A stretch of 13,900 bases of DNA from Cylindrotheca closterium (lineage: Eukaryota; Bacillariophyta; Bacillariophyceae; Bacillariales; Bacillariaceae), in the NCBI GenBank assembly GCA_933822405.4, contig CAKOGP040000602.1, positions 38,550 through 52,449 of the forward strand, in the 5' to 3' direction. The notes under the pieces are model-generated. The model made no database searches and had not been told where the DNA came from. It saw only the letters and a program-made list of their open reading frames with translations. Of this stretch, positions 1 to 8,336 are shown piece by piece (position 1 is the stretch's first letter; every line of letters begins with the position of its first letter). The translations under genes were made by a program, and so were the position numbers.

Positions 1-160
1 TATTGTTCAGCTGGTCGCGGCAATGATTGAAGCCAGGGGCGGCAGATTCTTGTTACGGCAAAAAACGGACGATGCGCCATGGCAAGAAGCAACCGAAAAG
101 AAGGTGCATGATAAGATCAGTCATATGCTAAGGGACCAACCACATCCTCTGAAGCAGTAG
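1..160 (+). CDS. 3' end of a DUF6824-type protein (5' part outside window)
   Basis: Reading from base 2, 52 codons run without interruption to a TAG at 158-160. The peptide has the pattern seen at the end of the DUF6824 domain: a hydrophobic helix (IVQLVAAMIEA), then GGRFLLRQ, a single Trp about ten residues later, and a Lys-rich helix ending KISHMLRD. DUF6824 proteins are abundant and multicopy in diatoms. Their function is unknown, although the domain architecture is often taken to suggest a nuclear or regulatory role. The start and N-terminal part of the domain lie before the window. AT-rich sequence just downstream (AAATAAAAATAAATG around 180) would fit a 3' UTR. The family call rests on pattern recognition from a short fragment. 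Confidence 0.65.
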   Translation, partial: IVQLVAAMIEARGGRFLLRQKTDDAPWQEATEKKVHDKISHMLRDQPHPLKQ

Positions 161-875
161 GCGATCTGCGATTTTGTTCTAAATAAAAATAAATGTATAG
201 AGGAAAATTCTTCTGAAACTTATAGTAGCTTTGTAGCCAAAATGAATAGGAGCGATGACCGTGACTCTCCGATGATGGTTGCGATTGGTGGGAACTATCC
301 TCAACTTATATAGGAGTCACCCTCGGGAATGCAACATGGATTGCTGTACGGGCCTAACCTCGCTCCAAAACCCAATCCCGAGTTCCAGTGGCATTAACCT
401 TTTCATTTACTTCCGTGAAATCCTGGAAGACTTGATGATGTGCCCCGACGTCTACGATCTCCTACAGTATTTGGTCCGGGTTCGCTGCCAATCATATTTG
501 ATTGTCCTTTCAAATCCTACAGTACTGTATCTTTCGACCTCGGTGAAAACCGGCAGTCCCTAGGCAGTACCAAAGTTAGTACCTCGCTACTGTGCCAAAG
601 CTACAAGCTTGTCGTATGTAGCATGTATCGTACTGTAGATTATGACACAAGTTTCCATGGTATGTATGGTACCGGTACCAAAGACAAGTCTACAGTACCT
701 GGTGCGTACATCACCTGCGTCTCCAGATAGTGTCTGTCTCACTCTAGCACCGCGTTTCCACCTCAATGTGTGGTGTCCATCCGTCCATCGGTGTCGATCT
801 GTCCTCGTTGATTGTTCAGATGGTCGATAGCATCACGACTGACGACCGGCAAACGCAAAACAAAAAATAGGAGTA
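161..875. other. Intergenic region, no supported gene
   Basis: The region contains only short overlapping reading frames without recognisable domains, and I see no RNA gene. It is notable for five copies of the heptamer TACNGTA before the transposon boundary (463, 518, 523, 631 and 691). The copies at 518 and 523 overlap to form the 12-bp palindrome TACAGTACTGTA. A sixth copy, at 874, spans the junction with the element to the right. Confidence 0.6.
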
Positions 876-888
876 CAGTAAGGGTACC
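876..888 (+). repeat. Left terminal inverted repeat
   Basis: CAGTAAGGGTACC, preceded by TA at 874-875. It pairs exactly with 1502-1514. TTAAGAG a few bases further in is also mirrored at the other end. Confidence 0.6.
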
Positions 889-940
889 CTTTTAAGAGAG
901 TATTGTGCGATAGCGTAAAATGTCTCTTAAGGCGGTTCCC

Positions 941-1056
941 CTCTTATTAAAGGGGGTCTGGGGGCGTCGCCCCCAGTGGATTGGGGGTCTGGGGGTTGCC
1001 CCCAACGGGTCAAGGGCGGAGCCTTGCGGGGGGTATCTAGGGGGGCAGAGCCCCCT
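941..1056. repeat. GC-rich palindromic cluster inside the element
   Basis: Several G5/C5 hairpins lie in tandem. CTGGGGGCGTCGCCCCCAG at 958-976 is a perfect 9-bp stem around one base. A second stem, TGGGGG/CCCCCA, lies at 990-1004, and a third, GGGGGCAGAGCCCCC, near 1041-1055. The phrase GGGGGTCTGGGGG occurs twice. Its composition differs sharply from the AT-rich surroundings. It could be the folded core of the element or a second repeat nested inside it. Confidence 0.6.
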
Positions 1057-1501
1057 TGGAGAAGAAAATTTGCAGTTTCAGGTAACAATTGAACCAAATT
1101 TGATAAGAAAACTACCGCAATCTTTAAGGTACATTTTAGATCTGGTGCTGCGCTGGCCGCTTCATACATTCAATGCTTCCTAAGCAGGTTTTTAGCCTGC
1201 TGTTAGCATTGAAGCATCTAGTTCCAAAGGACGACACAACACCTCTTCCGCAGCGTCCGAATCATCTGGATCATTAGGGGAACCACCTGTTGGAGCAAGA
1301 ATAGCCTCAACTGTGATATCTTTCTCGCCACTCTGCTGTAACAAATCCTTCTGCTGCACTTCCCCCAGAAAGGCTGGTTTGCAGGCGAAGGACAGACATA
1401 TGGGCATGAAATGGTACGGGTGACAGACGGACCGTGAAAGTTGTGTCTCTTCAAAATTTGTCTCTGAAGGGGGTGTTTCTCTTAAAAAAAACCTCTTAAC
1501 A

Positions 1502-1514
1502 GGTACCCTTACTG
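1502..1514 (-). repeat. Right terminal inverted repeat
   Basis: GGTACCCTTACTG, the exact reverse complement of the left terminus, followed by TA at 1515-1516. It ends 50 bp before the preferred start codon of the next gene (1565). Confidence 0.6.
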
Positions 1515-1564
1515 TATGAGGTATGTTGAACAAGAGAACCTTTACAGTTTCAAAAGTCTCCACC

Positions 1565-2410
1565 ATGGCAAGCTCCCTTCTTACTGGGAATGTTGAATTC
1601 GAAGATAGCGGAGAACTATCATTAAGTCAAGATGAAACAGATCTACCAACAATTCATGAAAGTCAATCGAATGATGAGAGTTCTACTAGTAGTGTGCAAC
1701 TACCATCCACACCAACACAGAAGAACGCTATATTGAAATGGCCATCACAGAAGAGAGAACGCCCGAAAACGAAAAAGAGAGTTTCATTTGATGAAGCAGC
1801 TATCGAACGGAAACGTGGGAAGGTATCACGAAGACCAAGGCGGAGAAGGAACGTGCGAGTTGCGGCATCTCCTCTACGAGACTTTGTTGCAGTCATGGTC
1901 ATTTTTCTCTTTACAGCGCTCTTCAGTACTCTCCTTCGAGATGCACAGAGACAAGCGCAAGAAGACTTCCTCAATCGGAAAGCGCAAAAAGGAACGCTAT
2001 CATCGCGCCGAAAACGTTGGCAACAACGACAGAAAATTCAAATACAACAGCCTGTTGAGGAGGAGTCGGTAGAAACTATTATTTTTGATGAATCATTTAT
2101 AGTTTCATCCGAGCAATCGTCGCAAAGTGAATCGCAAATAGAAGAAGAGGATAATCGAGAAGTTCAGCGACTCTTGCAAACAGACGACGAGGATAGTGTT
2201 GAAAATGTTGAAGACTTCGTTATCCAACCTTCTGATAGCAGTGAGGATACTGCATGCAACCTCGAAACAACAGACGGCGAAGTGCCCAAAGACGATACCA
2301 ATTTGAATACAGAAAGCTCGGTTCACATTCACGATGAATCCGCATATTCAGAACAGAAAGGTGAAGACACCACGGACGATATCAGAACGGAAGAAAGGGT
2401 AGAGCTGTGA
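1565..2410 (+). CDS. Unknown single-pass membrane protein with RVSF (PP1-docking-like) motif
   Basis: This encodes 281 residues from the ATG at 1565. That start was chosen because its context (ACCATGG) is strong; an in-frame ATG at 1523 would add 14 residues. The order is: Ser/Asp/Glu-rich N-terminus (1-55); Lys/Arg-rich stretch with KKRVSF at 70-75; a very basic segment RRPRRRR at 89-95; one hydrophobic helix at about 106-124 (FVAVMVIFLFTALFSTLL); a basic juxtamembrane segment with KAQKG and SSRRKRW; then a long acidic Ser/Glu/Asp-rich tail. RVSF fits the [K/R]-V-x-F docking motif for protein phosphatase 1, but short motifs arise by chance. No family was recognised. The positive charges before the helix suggest a cytosolic N-terminus. 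The 5' flank lies next to a transposon-like element, so the promoter or leader may derive from it. Confidence 0.6.
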   Translation: MASSLLTGNVEFEDSGELSLSQDETDLPTIHESQSNDESSTSSVQLPSTPTQKNAILKWPSQKRERPKTKKRVSFDEAAIERKRGKVSRRPRRRRNVRVAASPLRDFVAVMVIFLFTALFSTLLRDAQRQAQEDFLNRKAQKGTLSSRRKRWQQRQKIQIQQPVEEESVETIIFDESFIVSSEQSSQSESQIEEEDNREVQRLLQTDDEDSVENVEDFVIQPSDSSEDTACNLETTDGEVPKDDTNLNTESSVHIHDESAYSEQKGEDTTDDIRTEERVEL

Positions 2411-2961
2411 CGAAAGATTATTCTCCATAGCTTGTCAACACAAAAGACCTACAATTGCCAAAACTCGCTCAACTTGAATGAACCAATGAATTCGGGGTTA
2501 TTTTGAATGTATCTAGGATCATTGTATTGTGCAGTCACCACTTTTTACAAAGATACGAGCCAACAGGTCGTCTGAAAGAAAACAAGTCATCCAAACAAGA
2601 CAAGCCAAGAGGAATGAATCAACCGTGTGTAATAATCACCACCACTTTTCACAATAATGATACAAACGGACCAGCCGCAACCACGAAAATTCTGCTGGGA
2701 AAACAAAGATATGCAATTCTGCAGATGATGATAGGATACTGAAACTCGAAAAGAACAGCAACAGGGAAATAGTGAAGGAAGCAGAGTTTGTTGCTCTCGG
2801 TAGACTTAAACAACAATTCATGAACTATAGTAGTACTGTGAAGTATCATTTATGTCTATCAGGACTACGAGTATAATGGAAAAATACTGCAACTGAAATA
2901 AACTTTATCACTCTATCATCATTCATTTTATACACTACACTTGTTGGCTACATATTAATAA
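2411..2961. other. Convergent intergenic region, 3' UTRs
   Basis: This region lies between the 3' ends of two converging genes. It is AT-rich with short spurious reading frames only. AATAAACTTTATC near 2897 could serve a polyadenylation signal on either strand. Nothing else was recognised. Confidence 0.55.
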
Positions 2962-4683
2962 TCAACAAAGACTTTCAGCTCCTCTTGCATGGTTATTAGA
3001 AAAAAAGTCATTTTCTCTTTGCCTCCTCTGTCGCCTTTGACTGTTGTGATCAGACCGTTTGAATTTCTTGTTGGGTTTCGAGTGATTGCCGTTCTTACTG
3101 CTGTACACCATCTTATCTCCACCACCACCACTAGTCACTACACCACAAACAGCGCCACCGCCACCACCATTATCAAGTTGTGGAATTTCCCACAAGTTTG
3201 CCAATTCTCGTGCCATGGCCTTGGCTTGGCTCCGTTCTCCTTCAAAGACCCCCATGCTAATGGACGGTAGTTGGGAAATGGGCAAATTTCCAAAGCCCAC
3301 CAATTCGTCTTGCAAGTCTTGGAATGCACTCAAATCACTCAATGTATTGTCTTGAATGTAATCGGTGCGTAGTTCCATCCCCGCATTTTGGGCCGCTTGA
3401 ATGATAGGTCCATTCCACAACCTCCACAACAATTCATTGTCGGAGGTTGTTGATTCCTCCACTTGGTTTTCTTCTTCTTCTTCTTCTTGTTGTTGTTGTT
3501 CCCCGAGAAGAAAACCATTGTGGTTGTGGTGGACAGCAGCATTCTCGTGCACTACACCATCATCGTCGTCATCATTCTGCTGTAATAATAGTAATAAGAG
3601 TCGTTCGCGGAGTGGACTCAAATCGACAATGAGACAATCCAAAGGTCTTCCCCCACTGGCCTTGCACAAGACAATTTGTGGCTTGGAGGCTTGCAAACAA
3701 CACCATTGCCGATGAGCACAGGCCAAATTGGAGGATTTTCGACCCCGCCGAAAGCCCGTGCCTTCCAAGGTGACATAGCCTTTGCGGAGCGCTCGTTGGA
3801 GTTCTTGTTGTTCCTTGCTGGTTAGTTTGTATCGTTCTGATTTTTGTTGGGAGAGACGCCGTTGCTTTTTTTTTGGTGGTGGTGGCTCGTTGATTTGGAT
3901 TTGGACTTGGACTTCAGGAACACTGTCCATCAGCGTGGTGGAAGTCGTGGCAGGATGGGAAAAGGGTTTCGTCTTGTTGTTGCGCTTATTCTTGATTTTT
4001 TCCTTTCGTTTAATCTTCTTTTGCAATTTGGTCTGACTGCGGACTTGTCGCATGGTATTGACTTGATTCTTTCGAGAGGACTTGCTGCAATTCTTGATTC
4101 CACCAATGACATAGGCCACCATCTTTTCGGGAACCCGGACCCGTCCCTTTTTGGGATGATCTCGAATCTCTTCCACCTTGAGGGGCTTGCCTTGAAGTTC
4201 TGCATTGTGAAATCTCAAGAGGGCTTGATTCTTTTGTTCTTCGGTAGGAAAGGTGACAAATCCATACTTGAGGGAGGCCATGTTGGGTTTGCGGACCACG
4301 CAGGCGGGAATGGAGGACCATTCGGTTACGGGGGCAAAGAGTCGGGAGAGGTCGTCGTCGTGGACAAACTCGTTCAAGTTTCCCACAAAGAGCGTGGTTT
4401 GGAGCATGGAATCTGGAAGTGGGACCATTTCGTAGCGCTCTCCCCCCATCATCCTTTCGTACATGTCAGCGTCTCGGACTGTGTGGACGTTTAATGACAA
4501 CAATGCTGCCGTGAAGGATGGATTGTTTGCGTCTTGTTGTGGATATTGTTGCAACGAAATTCTAGTTCTCGGGGAAGAAACAAATGACTCGGAACGATTC
4601 AGCATTGCTGCCCACAAGCACAAGAGAAAGTACATCTTGTTGTTGCTGCTGTTGCTGCTTTTGTTGCTGCTGCTGTACGGCAT
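2962..4683 (-). CDS. RRM-domain RNA-binding protein, probably plastid-targeted
   Basis: An uninterrupted frame of 573 residues. One RNA recognition motif lies at about 97-175, with RNP2 LFVGNL (98-103) and RNP1 KYGFVTF (139-145), so single-stranded RNA binding is expected. Residues 17-33 (MYFLLCLWAAMLNRSES) read as a signal peptide followed by FVSSPRTR. SES before F resembles the diatom ASAFAP plastid-import motif, which needs an aromatic residue at +1. Translation may therefore start at Met1 or at Met17 (4635). After the RRM come a very basic linker (about 205-290), a possibly globular stretch around 285-360 with several Cys (LACAHRQWCC), homopolymeric Q/E/D/G runs, a segment with LLWRLWNGPIIQ, and a basic C-terminus. 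A role in plastid RNA processing or translation is inferred. The C-terminal half matches no family I know. Confidence 0.8.
   Translation of the reverse strand: MPYSSSNKSSNSSNNKMYFLLCLWAAMLNRSESFVSSPRTRISLQQYPQQDANNPSFTAALLSLNVHTVRDADMYERMMGGERYEMVPLPDSMLQTTLFVGNLNEFVHDDDLSRLFAPVTEWSSIPACVVRKPNMASLKYGFVTFPTEEQKNQALLRFHNAELQGKPLKVEEIRDHPKKGRVRVPEKMVAYVIGGIKNCSKSSRKNQVNTMRQVRSQTKLQKKIKRKEKIKNKRNNKTKPFSHPATTSTTLMDSVPEVQVQIQINEPPPPKKKQRRLSQQKSERYKLTSKEQQELQRALRKGYVTLEGTGFRRGRKSSNLACAHRQWCCLQASKPQIVLCKASGGRPLDCLIVDLSPLRERLLLLLLQQNDDDDDGVVHENAAVHHNHNGFLLGEQQQQEEEEEENQVEESTTSDNELLWRLWNGPIIQAAQNAGMELRTDYIQDNTLSDLSAFQDLQDELVGFGNLPISQLPSISMGVFEGERSQAKAMARELANLWEIPQLDNGGGGGAVCGVVTSGGGGDKMVYSSKNGNHSKPNKKFKRSDHNSQRRQRRQRENDFFSNNHARGAESLC
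4636..4674 (-). repeat. CAG/CAA-type trinucleotide tract
   Basis: On the coding (minus) strand this is a run of mixed AGC, AAC and AAA-like triplets. It encodes the Ser/Asn-rich stretch between the two candidate start codons of the RRM gene. Such tracts often vary in length. If Met17 is used, the tract is leader RNA rather than coding. Confidence 0.7.
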
Positions 4684-5652
4684 GATTGTGTCGTGCTCTT
4701 CGTCTCTTATTTCTATTCCAAATAAACAACCACAGCAACAGGAAGGAAGCCTCTTGCTGGTTCACAGGAGGTGTGTCTCTTGGAATTCAATCTGCATTGA
4801 AAAGAGAAAATGAGTTCTGTACATGTACTGTAGGACTAGGGCAAAAAGATACGTCTTCAAATGAAAGACACCGCTGCAACGAAGATTCTTTTTTTCATCT
4901 TGTTGCTTCCATCCAGCATGAATTTTGATTCGGAAACGAATCTCCGGTTGGTTGTACGGACGATTGTCGTACATTTCGCTCGTAAGAACGCTCGAATCAG
5001 AATTTTGAACAGCTGATTTCCGAATGACACGCACGTGTTTCTTTTTTTCTGTTCGTTCGAGTTGTTTTATTTTATTTGGCGCGGCGTCATTTTTTCTTGA
5101 AAAAACGGAAGAGCAAAAGAGGAGGGAATTCTTTTGGTGTAATATTAATACGACTACGTATTACTGTAATATATAAAAATGAGTCAAGTCGTCAACACAA
5201 CAGAATGAATCATCTTCTTCTTCTCTTTCCAATGATACCCTGTAAATACATATATTTCTAAATGCAATGGCAAACGTGACGCCATGCCATGTGGTATGAT
5301 GATAGATCGCAGCCAGCAACTTCAAGAAGTTCAAGAGGGCACATTTTTGCACATGACACTATCAAAAGGAGGAAGAATAAATGAATGATTGATCGTCTTT
5401 TCAAAACAGAATGGCTAGCATTGACATGATTGAGGCCGAATATGATCAAGACTTGTCAAATTGGCCCGAAATAACGACTGTCCGTTGATGAAAAAATTAC
5501 GATCCGACTGCTTTTATTTTCTGTGCGAATAGTGCGGCGAACGGCCGGGAAATGGAAATTTAGCATATAAGTGTACAGGGTACCGTAGGGTCTGCAACTG
5601 GTGGGAGAAGCAGACATAACGTGCCGTAAAGGCTAAAACAGAAGAAACGAAA

Positions 5653-5685
5653 GTCGACTGAGTCGAACTGACGGTCGATTGAGTC
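5653..5685 (+). promoter_or_regulatory. Paired GTCGAYTGAGTC motifs, possible bZIP-type sites
   Basis: GTCGACTGAGTC (5653-5664) and GTCGATTGAGTC (5674-5685) differ by one base and sit 21 bp apart, two DNA turns, on the same face of the helix. The second copy contains TGAGTCA (5680-5686), the classical AP-1/GCN4-like bZIP core. They lie about 390 bp upstream of the macro-domain start. Function is inferred from motif and spacing only. Confidence 0.3.
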
Positions 5686-5984
5686 AGTCAGTCGGCCAAA
5701 AAACGACAATGAATTTTTGTGTGGTCAACTGCGACATGGTGCGACACGGAGCTACAGGCAAATGGATTCTAAATAAATAGCTTTCATTTCTGACACCCGA
5801 CACCAAACCCCACCACACATCTCAGTTTTCATGTGCACACACGCAAAGTAGAAAGCAAAGCTGCCCGGGGAAAAGAGGACGGGCCACTTTGCAGACAATT
5901 CTTGGGAGTAAATATTGATTTTCCCGGCCGTTTTGTACCGTAGTCATACTGTAGGTATATCCACGTTTCATTCCTAAAATGTGT

Positions 5985-6010
5985 CGATGATAGATTTCGA
6001 TGATAGATTT
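5985..6010 (+). repeat. Perfect 13-bp tandem duplication
   Basis: CGATGATAGATTT occurs twice head to tail without mismatch. It ends 64 bp before the macro-domain ATG, probably in the core promoter or 5' UTR. Confidence 0.85.
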
Positions 6011-6074
6011 GTTCTCTTTTCATCTTTAAAGGTTTGTCTGTCTTTGCTCAGCGACAGACCACACTGCTGTGAAG

Positions 6075-6635
6075 ATGAAGAAACTCCAGGGAGATTTGCT
6101 AGCCTTTGCCCTGGAAGGCACCTTTGATGTCATCGTCCATGGCTGCAACTGCCAGGGCCATATGGGCGCAGGGATTGCCAAAAGCATCAAGATCCAATTT
6201 CCCGAAGCCTTCATAGCCGACAAGCAGACCACAGCAGGAGATTTTGACAGATTGGGTACCTATTCGACCGCCCATATCCAAAGAGATGATGACGACAGTA
6301 CTACTATCCAATTTTACATTGTGAATGCCTATACTCAATTTCATTGGAAAGGTAAAGGTGTCAAGGCAGATTATCATGCCATTCGCGGTGTCTTTTCAAA
6401 ACTCAAGCAAGAATTTTCAGGATTGCGGATTGGGTATCCAAGGATCGGGGCAGGACTGGCAGGGGGTGATTGGGCATTGATTTCTGAAATCATTGACGAA
6501 GAACTCGAAGGTGAAGATCATACACTAGTGGAATTCGTTCCTCCTCCGCCTCATCCTGAACAAGAAGGTCTTTCAAAGAAACGATCGACAATGGATCACA
6601 TGACAAAAACAGGAAGAAAGAAATTCAAAAAGTGA
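6075..6635 (+). CDS. Macro-domain protein, ADP-ribose-1''-phosphatase (Poa1/Appr-1-p) type
   Basis: 186 residues in one exon. The start MKKLQGDLL is the usual opening of macro domains, so the ATG at 6075 is well supported. The domain fills about 1-155: GDLL (6-9), HGCNCQGHMGAGIAK (22-36) with Asn25 and the Gly-rich loop that contact ADP-ribose, IVNAYTQ (82-88), and the second ligand loop YPRIGAGLAGGDW (121-133). Macro domains of this branch hydrolyse ADP-ribose-1''-phosphate, a tRNA-splicing by-product, or remove ADP-ribose from targets; which applies here cannot be told. HGCNCxxxMGAGIAK, GDWxxIS and EELEGEDHTLVE strongly recall bacterial and phage members. A short tail (156-186) is added, Pro-rich then basic (SKKRS, GRKKFKK), and could be a nuclear signal. 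No signal peptide is seen. Confidence 0.9.
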   Translation: MKKLQGDLLAFALEGTFDVIVHGCNCQGHMGAGIAKSIKIQFPEAFIADKQTTAGDFDRLGTYSTAHIQRDDDDSTTIQFYIVNAYTQFHWKGKGVKADYHAIRGVFSKLKQEFSGLRIGYPRIGAGLAGGDWALISEIIDEELEGEDHTLVEFVPPPPHPEQEGLSKKRSTMDHMTKTGRKKFKK

Positions 6636-7223
6636 CGATAGGCAGAGTCTCATCATTCGCAGTCAGCTTGAGGCAGATTGAATCATCGAGGATGCCATTC
6701 AATCAAAACCCCATCATGCGGAATCTAGTACAAGGTTCGAGAACTGTAATTTGGGAGAAGTCCATGCACGCGACACTCCACTTATGACCGTTTGGTATTG
6801 GTTGGTGCATGTTTCGAGAGCAAATCGATACTATAGTACCTTAGGAACCTTGTTTGTGTTCGTGATTGATCATTTATTCCCTACAGGAGGAGGAGGGCGA
6901 TAATCATATCAATAGACATCGGAGATGAAGATCGGTATCATGAAGCATACCATTGTATACTGTAATCCAATTGCTAATGAACCTACATCAGATCCAGCCT
7001 GTTGTAAAGTACAGTGGAACTATACAGCTGATTATCTATGATCGGAATGATTCTGCGGAACCTCTTGTTATTTGCTTCCACGTGGGATGGATGGAGCAGA
7101 AACAGTCTTTTTGTGGACCCATTGGACTGGAAGAGCTCAAAGAAGCGCAACAGTTGCTGCATCATCAATGGATCATATGCAATAAGGTAGATAGACAATT
7201 CTTTGTATTTCAATATCTACAAC
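6636..7223. other. Intergenic region between macro-domain and ClpR genes
   Basis: 588 bp with no supported gene. A frame of roughly 110 codons runs through it and into the first ClpR exon in another phase, but it has no domain or targeting signal. One TACNGTA heptamer lies at 6958. The ClpR promoter should lie here. Confidence 0.5.
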
Positions 7224-8336
7224 ATGACAGGATTTTTCAGCAAAGCCATTGCGATGCTGCTCTGTCTGCTCTCGAGTACGGAAGCTCTTTCATTGAACAG
7301 CAATAATATGCCTGGCATGTCGCTGTCTGACAGTTATATGCTTAGCCAAAAGCATACGACACGCATGGCCACACGACGAGACACCATCATGATGCCTAGT
7401 CAGACTCCCATGGTTCCTTGGAAGGTACGGAGGGGTTTTGTTCCTGATTCTGTCCTGTTGCGATGTTGGTACGGGACCAGGTAGTCAATGGACGACTGGC
7501 CGACTAGGTCCCAGTTTCCACATGCTTTCAATCGTAACTACTATTTGTTTTGGAATTCCCCACTCACCATTTCGTTGCCTCACCAATCCTAGGCACCTGG
7601 CTCGGATGTCGCACAGTTTGTTGATATCAACTCTGCCATGTACCGCGATCGAACCATCATGATCAACAAGTTCATTGACGAAGAAGCGGCGAATGAAATT
7701 ATTTCCATAATCCTGTACATGCGAAAAGAGGACTACAAGGGGGATATCAGTATTTATTTCAATGTCCCAGGAGCACTATTGAGACCCACACTGGCCATTT
7801 ACGACTTGCTTCAACAAACCAAGCAAAATTGCGAAATTGAAACTGTCAATCTTGGTCTATGTGCGGGGATGGCATCATTCTTGGCTGCTGCTGGAACCAA
7901 GGGAAAGCGATCAGCCATGCCAAACTCTCGCTTTTTGCTGCAACGCACTGGAATGGATGAAGTCTTTAGAGGACAAGCTACTGATATAGCCTTGGAGGTG
8001 CGAAACGTCAAAAAGTCAAACGACCGCATGGAATACGAACTCTCGCAATTAACTGGACAACCTGTCGAAAAGATTCATCAGGATCTCACCAGAGACTTTT
8101 ACTTGACTTCCGATGAAGCTGTGCAATATGGATTGATTGATAAGGTTTTGTTGCCAGCTCCATTGAAGCGAGCAGCTCGTGGACAAGATGCGGACCTGGG
8201 TACCTTTGAAGGAGACGAGGAACAAAAGTACCAAGGGCAGGATGCCTCTGGTGGCTGGGGAAGTCAGCAAGCGCAGCAACGCCCAGAAAAGCCCAAGAAT
8301 GACGACGACGATGGTCCAAAGATTATGAAGGGTTAA
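7224..8336 (+). CDS. ClpP-family protein of ClpR type (catalytically degenerate), probably plastid Clp core subunit
   Basis: Two exons, 7224-7424 and 7593-8336, joined in phase (VPWK then APGSDVAQF), give 314 residues. The fold is ClpP: DINSAMYRDRTIMINKFIDEE opening, GDISIYFNVPG strand, PNSR loop, and DEAVQYGLIDKV end. The catalytic triad is broken. In the nucleophile motif the Ser is Gly159 (LCAGMASF instead of xxAxSMA). The His after PNSR is Gln184. Only the Asp survives (TRD, Asp235). Plant and algal ClpR subunits likewise lack the triad and build the mixed ClpP/R ring of the plastid stroma. The N-terminus MTGFFSKAIAMLLCLLSSTEA is a signal peptide followed by Leu, then a Ser/Thr/Arg/Met-rich stretch, consistent with plastid import although Leu is a weaker +1 residue than Phe. 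A hydrophilic Gln/Asp-rich tail follows the core. Confidence 0.88.
7425..7592 (+). other. Spliceosomal intron in the ClpR gene
   Basis: 168 bp, GTACGG at the donor and CCAATCCTAG at the acceptor, phase 0 between Lys67 and Ala68. Reading through it would hit a stop at 7482-7484. Removing it joins the targeting peptide to the ClpP core in frame. Confidence 0.85.

Larger units (their letters stand above)
876..1514. mobile_element. Non-autonomous TIR DNA element (MITE-like, possibly Tc1/mariner type)
   Basis: The ends are perfect 13-bp inverted repeats, CAGTAAGGGTACC at the left and its reverse complement at the right. Each is flanked by TA, which would be the target duplication of the Tc1/mariner superfamily; CAGT is also a common start for such termini. 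Beyond the perfect part the ends stay similar, with TTAAGAG just inside each terminus, and TCTCTTAA motifs recur subterminally (892-899 inverted, 923-930, 1478-1485). The 639-bp interior encodes no recognisable transposase but contains GC-rich palindromes. A 2-bp target duplication could arise by chance, so the superfamily is less certain than the presence of an inverted-repeat element. Confidence 0.55.
4684..6074. other. Divergent intergenic region with promoters of the RRM and macro-domain genes
   Basis: These 1.39 kb separate two genes transcribed away from each other, so both promoters should lie here. No convincing gene is present. The region has five TACNGTA heptamers (4827, 5162, 5581, 5937, 5947), an ATATATAAAA stretch near 5169 resembling a TATA box, a small inverted repeat TTTTTTC-TT-GAAAAAA near 5091, a pair of TGAGTC-containing motifs, and a 13-bp tandem duplication close to the macro gene. 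Confidence 0.6.

Noticed and set aside
279..830. Three overlapping plus-strand frames
   Set aside because: They are short, mutually overlapping, without domains, and full of TACNGTA-type intergenic words.
1192..1566. Minus-strand frame of 124 codons inside the inverted-repeat element
   Set aside because: It starts outside the element, antisense to the start of the downstream gene, has no recognisable domain or transposase motif (no DDE/DDD signature), and is probably chance or an unrecognisable remnant.
3844..4494. Plus-strand frame of 216 codons
   Set aside because: It is antisense to the RRM domain, whose RNP1 and RNP2 motifs fix the minus strand as coding.
6953..7306. Plus-strand frame of 117 codons before the ClpR gene
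   Set aside because: It begins with a non-ATG codon, has no domain or targeting signal, and overlaps the ClpR first exon in another phase, where the ClpR signal peptide is convincing.
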